This document shows, piece after piece, positions 56,077 through 64,000 of a DNA stretch of 64,000 nt. Source of the DNA: Curvularia sp. ZM96 (lineage: Eukaryota > Ascomycota > Dothideomycetes > Pleosporales > Pleosporaceae); NCBI GenBank assembly GCA_022457065.1, contig JAJGBQ010000003.1:4526001-4590000 (forward strand), given 5' to 3'. The notes beneath the pieces were generated by a model that did not search any database, was not told where the DNA came from, and saw only the letters and a list, made by a program, of their open reading frames with translations. Position 1 is the stretch's first letter. Each line of letters starts with the position of its first letter. A program made the position numbers and the translations under genes.

Positions 56077-58927
56077 TATATTTGTCGTTTAGTAATCTCC
56101 GTCGCGCGCACTGGCGTTGATCGGTGGGGGAACAAGGGGCAGTGCGAGTTAGTAGCATTGGTGTTATCGAACTAGTTTTGCTCCGTCATCTCATGTCATT
56201 GTTTAGGAGGTACACTTAATGTTACGGTGTTATTGGGGGGGAGGCGTGTGGATTGGGGAAAACGATGACGGACCAGGGGGGATGCATCGTTCGGAGATAT
56301 GGGCTCAAAAGGGTCAAAACGATGGGCAACGGATACAGGGCCCAGGGCCATCAGCATGGGTCAAACTGTGTAAGCACTACACTTTTCTATCACGTCCGTC
56401 GCCACTATATTGATAGTATTTACCCCTGTAAATTCAGGCAAGAGATTGAAACATCGTATCTAATGGCTGTGTATGTACGTTGGTGTATGCATCGATCGGT
56501 AACGGGAGGCAACGTACAATCGGCAGCTTCCAAGACTTGCACAGACGAGAAAAAAAGTCTCCGTACATGCTACTACAGAAAAGGGTCAGCCAAAGACACG
56601 GGCCTGTCTAAATCTGACTTTGCTCACGCCAGAGCCTCTCTCGCCCTTCTCACGGTACATCCCACCCAAAACACACGCGTGTATCGCCATCGCGATCGCG
56701 CAAGTTAAACCAAGCCGATGAGATGACGAAACATGGACCGTCGAGGCTGATCGTCAAGGGATCAGCAAAGCTACTCGCTAGAGCTTTTCGGCCTTTTATT
56801 TCTAAACTATCGGCATGCCGTCGGCATGGCCTCAGCCCATGCAACACCATGATCGTCTGCATTCCACGTGACGACCCAAGAACACCACCGCCACCTGCGC
56901 CTTCTACCCTTGGAAGACCCTTGAAGAATGGCGACTGGCATTAAACGAAGTACATGCTCTGCAGGCAAAATCCCCACTGGAGCCTCACGTTACCATCAAC
57001 CCGGGTTCTGACACACATGCATTACCTAGACAAATGACACACGATTATATACTCTGATCAAACCTCACGATACCACTCAACTCCACCACACCCCTTGTAT
57101 CGTGGGGCCACACTTTGTCTGCTTGTATCCTCGCTCCCCACATACTACTACTACGTATGTGGTATGCAAATGCACCCCACTTATCCGCCGGCCCGCACAC
57201 AAGCATTTCACATGCCAAGCAAAGTAGCACAACTTTTTTAATCTAGAAAATTGGCTTCTCTATCTAGAATACTGTATCCCATGCGGTGTACGTTGCGGAA
57301 GACTATGTTCGGCCCGAAACCAGGGAGGGAGTGGGTAGATTGCAGGTTTGTAAAAACATCCGCCGCTAGAGTAGGTGTATAGACGTAGGAGAATGATGAG
57401 ACGCGGACTCGGTCTCAACAAGATGCAAAATGACGACGTTGGAGTTGATTCTAATGTTTGTGCTGCCCATGATTATTATTGCCACCGGCATTGCTGGCTG
57501 TAAGGACGAAAAAACTACTTTTTTGTCTTGTCTGCCGACATACACTCGATCCGAGTGAGATGGTGGAGATCGTGTACATGATGTGTGGGGACAGGATGAA
57601 GTGGATAGAGAGTCAAGAAGAAAGACACATGTTATTGTAGAACTCCGAAGAACTATTGCATTACGTCGTATTGCATATTGGGATATTGTTTCCAACACAT
57701 GTTTGATTCCCACTACGCATTGAATATTGGCCCCTGTAAGTGTTTTCTCGTTTTCCTAGAAACATCGATTCAAACATGTGGTGGATGCTTCACTATCCAC
57801 CATACGGTGCCTTCTTCTATAGGAAGGTAGTACAGGGTCTCGGGTCTGTCCTTAGCGACCCTTATCGGGTGCGGGAGGGCAATCGAATCGGCAGCATCAA
57901 GTGTTAGTGCGATCGGAAAGCGGCACAGTCAAGATTGCAGGCTGTCTTCTCCTTCCTTCATTCCTTTTTTGTTCACTCGAAACGAATAGGCCTGGACATG
58001 GGTGTGCTGCGTGCTGTAAGGTGTGGTGGGGGAAAACCTCAACATTGGACAGTAATGATGTAATGCACTTTCACAATGGTGCATCGAAAACAAAAACGAA
58101 TCTGCTGTTTGTCGCGTGACGGAAGGCTTGGATGACCGTTTCATCTGGCTGACAGGTTCTAGAATCTTTCCGTTAAATGCTAAGAATTAGACGACCACGT
58201 GTGTTCATGTACGAATAAATGAACCCGTTGCATTAGCCAATGGACCTACAGGCGACATATAGCCCGAAACGCCTCCAAACGCCATCGCTTGAATACGCAG
58301 ATAAGCTCAACACGCTCCTGAAGATTGTCTTGTCGTCCCCCCGGCTCTTGAAATGTGTCACATATGAAGGTCCACTCATGAGCGGCAATGGTGCAGGGAC
58401 CAGAAAGACACCCGATCAGGAAAATGTATGTAATATGCAACATGCAGAACACTGCATATACCCGGTATGCGAGGTGCCTATCCCAGGTTTCGTACCCCCC
58501 TCTTTGCGTTTATTGAGATTGCCATGGTCCGAATCTACGTCGGCGGTACATTAATAGCAGCTCTGATAACGCATTTTGCTAGTGTGCTAGTGGTGGAATG
58601 TCATAGCTCATGAGCACGTTTCGTCTCACTGCATTCCATTCCACTACGACCAAGCGCCAGTGTCCTAGGCGGTTGGGATGCGGTTGGTTCATGTTAGATT
58701 GAGGTGTGGGTAGTGCGTAAAGTACGCCAATGACCAGATCTCCTGTCCGAGCACGGTGGGAGGACGAGGCGGTTCTTGCGGCCGCAGCAACGGACGGCGC
58801 CAGCAACGTCAAGCCACAGGTCAGCACTGTATGCAGTGTAAAAGCAGCGAGCGCGTAATCTGTAACAGTCGGAACGGGGATTGGGTACGAGACGTCTGGT
58901 GGTGTATACGAGATAAAGCCAACAGCG
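56077..58927. other. 2.9-kb intergenic region, no gene seen
   Basis: From the transposon to the 3' end of the minus-strand gene. Only short open frames without recognisable features. No further transposon ends or RNA genes were recognised. Confidence 0.5.
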
Positions 58928-60058
58928 CTAAAGGAAGGTATTGCCAGCTATTGGACTCGTCCATTTTCCTTTCTTTGCAGCGCGCATTTCGGCATACAGA
59001 GCTGGATTGATGCCTTTCTTCTTGCATCTCTTAATCTCTGCCTCTGACAACGCGCTGATGTCAAAGTCACTGGCGCTCCATTTGCTGCTTCCACTAGATT
59101 TTGATCCGGATCGATTTCGCTCAGCTTCTTCTAGTATCGAATGAAGCGAGCGGTGCTCTTCGCTTGGCGATGAAACTGATCCTGACAGAGTGAATGAACT
59201 CGAAGATCGGCTAAATGACGTTGACTTTTCAATGACCAGACGAGCAGGACTAGGAGGTGTATCCTGCGTCTTGTCTGACAGCTTCCGAGGCATCATTTTT
59301 CGGAACAATGACTGAGGCGTGTGGTGATCGAGACTTGCATATTCTAGAGGTGTTTCCACAGGCGTGATCGACTGTCTTGAACTGGCAGTTGACGAGTGTA
59401 TCGACGACGACCTGGACGTGAGACTGGGTGGCGGATTGGAATATGCGTCGTCTTCTATAGTAAACCATTCCGAGGAAGGGGCCTCGGCCTCAGGCGGATC
59501 GTGGCCATATTCGCTTTCGTCGTCAGAAGTGGTTGTAGCTACCGAATGAATGGTTTCCAGCGAGGTTTGTTTACGTAGATGTGGAGGAAGTCTCTTGATG
59601 CTGCTGGTGCCTCTCTTGTTGTTTCGATAAGAAACGAGTCCGCGTGGATGTCGACGAGAAGCTGGTGGTTCCGCCTGGGGAGCTGGGTCGGATGACGTCG
59701 TATCTCTGGGTTCCGGTTTCTGGAGTTGAGGGGGATATCTACGGGCAGGATTCTTGGGTGGTGGCGTGCCAATTGGATGCACCCGTAAAGGACCAGGTCC
59801 TGACGACAAAGACTGGCGAAGCGCAGGTGCCTTGTGCTGGCTACTATTGTTTGAAGCAGATCGATCTGGCGCTATTGGGGGTGGGGCGTGGTGGTCTAGT
59901 TTGTCGCAGGCGCTGTCTAATCCAATTGTATGGAGATCTCGGTGCTGCTTGTGGACCTGGAGAGTGGCTCTGGGAGACCGACGAATTGGGGGAGGCAAGG
60001 CATCGTCAAAGTCCATGACAGCGCTTGGGCGGGCGAATGATGGAAGCGGCTGCGACAT
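58928..60058 (-). CDS. Ascomycete protein of unknown function
   Basis: Single exon of 376 residues from ATG 60058 (the frame is open upstream but without ATG; ATG 60016 is an alternative). Most of it is Ser/Pro/Arg-rich and probably disordered, with many SxSS and basic-SP motifs suggestive of phosphorylation. The last 45 residues look folded and conserved: DISALSEAEIKRCKKKGINP, then ALYAEMRAAKKGKW. No known domain was recognised. The conserved C-terminal end, ordered codon use and divergence from SOG2 support a real gene. The function is unknown. Confidence 0.75.
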   Translation of the reverse strand: MSQPLPSFARPSAVMDFDDALPPPIRRSPRATLQVHKQHRDLHTIGLDSACDKLDHHAPPPIAPDRSASNNSSQHKAPALRQSLSSGPGPLRVHPIGTPPPKNPARRYPPQLQKPEPRDTTSSDPAPQAEPPASRRHPRGLVSYRNNKRGTSSIKRLPPHLRKQTSLETIHSVATTTSDDESEYGHDPPEAEAPSSEWFTIEDDAYSNPPPSLTSRSSSIHSSTASSRQSITPVETPLEYASLDHHTPQSLFRKMMPRKLSDKTQDTPPSPARLVIEKSTSFSRSSSSFTLSGSVSSPSEEHRSLHSILEEAERNRSGSKSSGSSKWSASDFDISALSEAEIKRCKKKGINPALYAEMRAAKKGKWTSPIAGNTFL

Positions 60059-60653
60059 GACCAAGTGCGGAGCAAAAGAAAGCAGGACCAGAGGTGAAGA
60101 CACGCCGACGGGCAGCTATTGTGCGGGTTCCACTGAGCGTGAGCAGCCATGACGCAGCGGGGTCTGCCAGGCTTCTCACGGCGTTGGCTAGTGGCAGCGA
60201 GAAACATGGCTGTACCTTGCATATAGTTCAGTCATGAGCATCGCGAGTGGATCGAACGCCTGGGAACTGGTCCATTACGCGTGTGCCCAGGCGGCGGCCG
60301 TTTGGGCCGCTGCAGGCTGGCCAACGGTCGGCGCGGTCACGTGCCTGGGCAGTGCACTGATGGCGGCGGCGAGGGAGCGCGTATTCTGGAGCGTGTCGGG
60401 CGATGCAGATTCGGGGCTAAAACGCGTTTCAAGTGCAGTGAACGAGCGTGTCAGGCGGTTGCAAAGACATGTTTCATGGGCGGGCGGGCCCTGACAGACG
60501 GGGAGAGGGCAGTCAACGGCCAAGGGCGCAAACGGGCTAGACTGCCTGGCCGCCGACATCACCACCACCCAGCCCTCACCTCACCTCACCGTCGCTGTCC
60601 CTGTGAACAGCATGTATACACCCCCGCGCTGACCTAGTGCCCGCTCGCTCGCC
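60059..60653. promoter_or_regulatory. Shared divergent region before SOG2
   Basis: 595 bp between two divergent starts. No clear binding site or other gene was recognised. Confidence 0.4.
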
Positions 60654-63606
60654 ATGAGCAACGACACGCCCACGCCCATCTCGGACGACGAGGTCGTGGC
60701 CCTCACAAAAGCCGCCTTCGAGCACTCCCGCCAGGACATCACCCACCGTGCCGCCGCCGCAGAGGCGCCCCGCGAGTTGCAGCAGCAGCCCGGCATCACC
60801 ATCGACCTGGGCCACAAGAACATTGCCCGCCTGCCCGACGAGGTCATCGATGTCATCCGGGCCGAGATTGAAAGGTACTTTCCGGCACACACCCTCGCCC
60901 GCCTCCTAGACGACAAGTGTTGACATGATATGCCAGGCTCGCTCTCTCCCACAATCTCCTCGCCACCCTCCCCTCCCGCCTCATCGAATGCAGACGTCTC
61001 CGCTACCTCAATGTGCGCTACAATGCCATGCGCGAGATTCCCGATGCCGTACGTCGACCCGCTTCCCCTCCTCCACTGATACTGCGACCCGACCGCTGAC
61101 CCTTGGCAGATCCTCGAGATGACCTCGCTGGAAATCCTCGACGTGAGCCGGAACAGGATCCGGTCTGTCCCCACCAAGATTGCAAACTTGACCTCGCTCA
61201 AAGTGCTGGCAATTGCAAAGAACAAGATTGAGGAACTACCCGTGTGCCTGGGCGAGATCAACAGCCTTCAGGTCCTCAAACTAGACGGCAACCCACTCGT
61301 CTTTCCACCGCCCGAAGTATGCACCATCAAGGACAACGCCCCTTCGCCTGCCAACGAAAACGAACGGGATGCTGTCATAGCCACCCAAGTCAAGCGGTTC
61401 ATGCGCCAACATATCTCCAGAGAACGCCAGCGGGTCGAGCTGGAGAGAGTGCGAGTCGAGTCCTCGGGAGATGAGAGCTGGACCGAGAGCAACCCTGAAA
61501 CCCCGCGCCCGTCCAAACGAGCCAACGGCGGACGCTTCCCAGTGAGACCCAGTCTAGGCAACATAGATGGCTTCTCCGAATCCAAACCAGATTCTCCCGG
61601 ACCTGCTGTTCCGCCTATCCCACTCCGCTCCCACTTTCGTATCCCATCTACCACAAGCAACGGTGCCGGCACTGGAATCACTGTCACTAAACGGCCCCCG
61701 GTTGCTCCCCTGATCTTGACTAATGGGAACAACGAGCGTAATCGCAGCCAGAGCGAAGGCTCAGGACCTTCTTCACAGCGCCAAAAGCGTATGGGGATCT
61801 ATACAAACAAGGCGTCAGAGCTGTCATCCGTCAATGAATTGGGCCAAAGTAATCATTTTCGTGGCTTTAGCCAGGGCGTCCTGGTCCCCGCCAATTCCAA
61901 TACCAACGGCTTCTCCTCATCCGGAATTGCTGGCGCTTACGAGGATACTGGCACTGTCCGATATCACGCAAACCGTCCGCTGTCCGACGTCCGTGAACAC
62001 CGGCGTGTGTCGCGTGCACCTGATATTGTTGTCGAAGCCGCGAAGAACTTTCTCTACGCCATCTCGCAACTTCACGACTGTGTCTCGCACATGGTACGCT
62101 CAATCAAGTTGACAGCCAAGACCAAAGAAGGGTTGCGTCGCAAGGAAGACTTTTACCGCAGGTACTCGACTACCTATCTCAATATCCGAGCACTGAACGA
62201 GGTCCTACACAAATTCGATGCTTTGGTCGAAGAGGACGAAGAAGAGGCACAGAAGTTGTCCAGAAGTGTGTACATGTATGCGCTGCGTTGTCTCGACTCC
62301 TTCATGTCCATTACCCTCTCCATCGCCGAGAATCGCATCGAGATTACTCAGAATGCGAATACACACATCATGCGAACTTTTCTGCTTCTTCAGCAAGGAA
62401 GTTTGATCGAGATGAGGAATGCTTGTTCTGTACTAGGCGCACAATTTAGGGATACTTCTGCCACAGCTGCAAAGCCTGCCGAAGCCGACAACCTCGCTAC
62501 CGTTCGCGCACGACCGTCAAGGGGCCGTCGCTTCCAGACATCTCCGCCGCAGCGGAATGGATGGCAGATGCCTCCGCCAGTCATCCTTCATAGTAACGAC
62601 AATAGCCGGTCCAACACCCTGACGAGCCTCGGCGCTGCCACTCCTCGCTCTGGAGGCTCCTTCTCTACGACTGCGCCAGGTATGACGCGATCTAATACGC
62701 TCACAAGCAGCTTTGATGAAACAGACGAAGATGCTCAATTTGACAAAATCTACACAAAGCTCCGCAACGCATCTGATGGTTGCAGAAACTCCATGGCTCA
62801 GATCACGCGCATGATGCGGGAGCAGTTCGACAGTCTGCGGCGTGATCTCGACTCCGAAGACCCCCGGGTCAAAGCGCTGGCAAACCTTATTGACAAAAGT
62901 AATGAGGTCCAACAGATGGCAAATCCGCTTGCTATACGCTTGTCCCAGATGCAGCTCAAGGACAATTACACCCGTGACCAACCTGAGTTTTGGCAGCAAT
63001 GTATGGGCTTTGTCAAGGTATGTACAATATATTTTGGGTCAAACTTCTGGGAGTGGCATGCTAATTAGTTCATCACAGGCTTGGCAAGAACTTGCTGCAG
63101 CATATACTCAGCAAGGTAGAGAGCATAAGCTACTCACTGGTGAGGTCAAACAGCTCATGCGGCCGCTACACAAGATGGTCAAAGAAGCTAGTTTGGCTAT
63201 CAATGATAGTCCGTGGTCACATCTCACCAGCAACAACATCGGCTTGATGGGTCCGCCGAGTCTCTCTTCGTTCACATCGCGGACTCAACCACCCAAGTTT
63301 CTACAAAAGCCCAATGGAACTATGTCGTCAAGCGGTGGACCCTCTTTCCCGGGCCCAATCAATACATCAATCCCTGCAATGGCATCCGTCTTCTCTGGGC
63401 AACCCTACTCCACGGCGAGTTTGGGATCGCAGGGATCGGGTGGATACAGTACACCAGTTCCTGCAACTCCGCTGAGCGCTGCTCTAGGTGCTGCAGCCCA
63501 GGCAACTATTCCAAATACACCCAGGATGCCTTCACAGGGTTCCAACACGCTCAACGTCTTCGAACGTGCTGACCGACTACTAAGTCAAACAAGCAGGCGC
63601 GTATGA
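60654..63606 (+). CDS. SOG2: RAM-pathway leucine-rich repeat protein Sog2
   Basis: Four exons (60654-60874, 60937-61048, 61110-63017, 63079-63606) encode 922 residues. The N-terminal half has leucine-rich repeats: ITIDLGHKNIARLPDEVI, LALSHNLLATLPSRL, LRYLNVRYNAMREIP, LEILDVSRNRIRSVP, LKVLAIAKNKIEELP and LQVLKLDGNPLVFPP. A Ser/Pro-rich linker follows. The Sog2 domain is the conserved helical part (YAISQLHDCVSHMVRSIKLT, then YLNIRALNEVLHKFDALVEE) and continues to the C-terminal LMRPLHKMVKEASLA. Known: Sog2 works with the Cbk1/Mob2 kinase in the RAM network for polarity, cell separation and cell-wall integrity. The introns are short with standard sites. Confidence 0.93.
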
Positions 63607-64000
63607 TTGTACTCGGCTGGTGTCGTTCGAACTAGCACAGCAAATTCATTCTGAGAGTCTACGTATTGGCCGCAAAACGTGCGATTCTACGCTTCTGCAC
63701 TCTATGCCAAACCGCGGCAAAGTACGCAGTGCTGCATTTGTATTCTGTTTTGCCCTTCCATCTTATCGCACCTATCCTAAACCTGTTTTTGGCTATTTGC
63801 ACAACATCAGCGGCGGCGTTTGTCCGGATTTCACTCTTTTTGTCTTTACTCTGTTCCATCGCACATCAACAGCATCCTCTTATCTGCATATCGGGAAAAA
63901 CGGCGTTTGAAGTCTACATAAGTCCTTTTTTGTTTTGTGATTAGCATGTAGCAGGAGTTCTGGCTTAGTTGGATTCGTATCGGGAGTGGGAAGAGATAGG
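63607..64000. other. 3' flank of SOG2
   Basis: 394 bp, T-rich, probably the SOG2 3' untranslated region and beyond. No feature seen. Confidence 0.5.

Overview
The window is nuclear DNA of a filamentous ascomycete. Genes are separated by long non-coding stretches. Introns are short (about 45-300 bp) with GTAAGT/GTACGT-type donors and YAG acceptors. Several protein families are fungal: a Zn2Cys6 cluster, DUF3669, SOG2, YVH1, VFA1, and Fot1/pogo transposons. Protein content suggests Dothideomycetes, probably Pleosporales, but that is an inference; no marker gene fixes the species. Gene models below were spliced by hand, and every multi-exon model closes in frame.

Layout. 1-7.2 kb is accessory: a Zn2Cys6/ankyrin regulator-like gene (-), a 19-bp minisatellite in its upstream region, a possible decayed short-chain dehydrogenase, and a MITE. 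7.2-18.2 kb carries a TCP11/Sok1-like gene (+), the YVH1 phosphatase (-) and a C2H2 zinc-finger gene (+), the last two divergent across about 3.2 kb of low-complexity DNA. 18.2-24 kb is gene-poor and holds a 424-bp non-autonomous Fot1/pogo-type element. 24-35.5 kb is a compact housekeeping block: VFA1 (-), TatD-type nuclease (+), complex I 20-kDa subunit (-), TRAPP subunit Tca17 (+), AFG1-type ATPase (+), ornithine carbamoyltransferase (-), and a Tag1/DUF3712-like vacuolar membrane protein (+). Three divergent pairs in this block share short promoters.

35.5-48 kb has well-spaced regulators: a bHLH factor with an AT-hook, a six-exon RUS/DUF647 protein and an RGS-domain protein. 48-58.9 kb is accessory again: a DUF3669 kinase-like gene, a dehydrogenase relic and a complete 1,833-bp Fot1/pogo DNA transposon with an intact transposase. 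58.9-64 kb ends with a divergent pair: an ascomycete protein of unknown function (-) and SOG2 of the RAM polarity pathway (+).

The most notable structures are the repeats. (1) The autonomous and the non-autonomous Fot1/pogo elements share one end design: a 7-bp tip followed by two tandem 17-bp iterons, with TA target duplications. (2) A separate MITE family has CTCTCCCACAAC-type inverted ends and 5-bp target duplications. It has two complete copies and one partial copy here; one lies 130 bp upstream of the AFG1 start and supplies an ATG that opens an overlapping upstream ORF.
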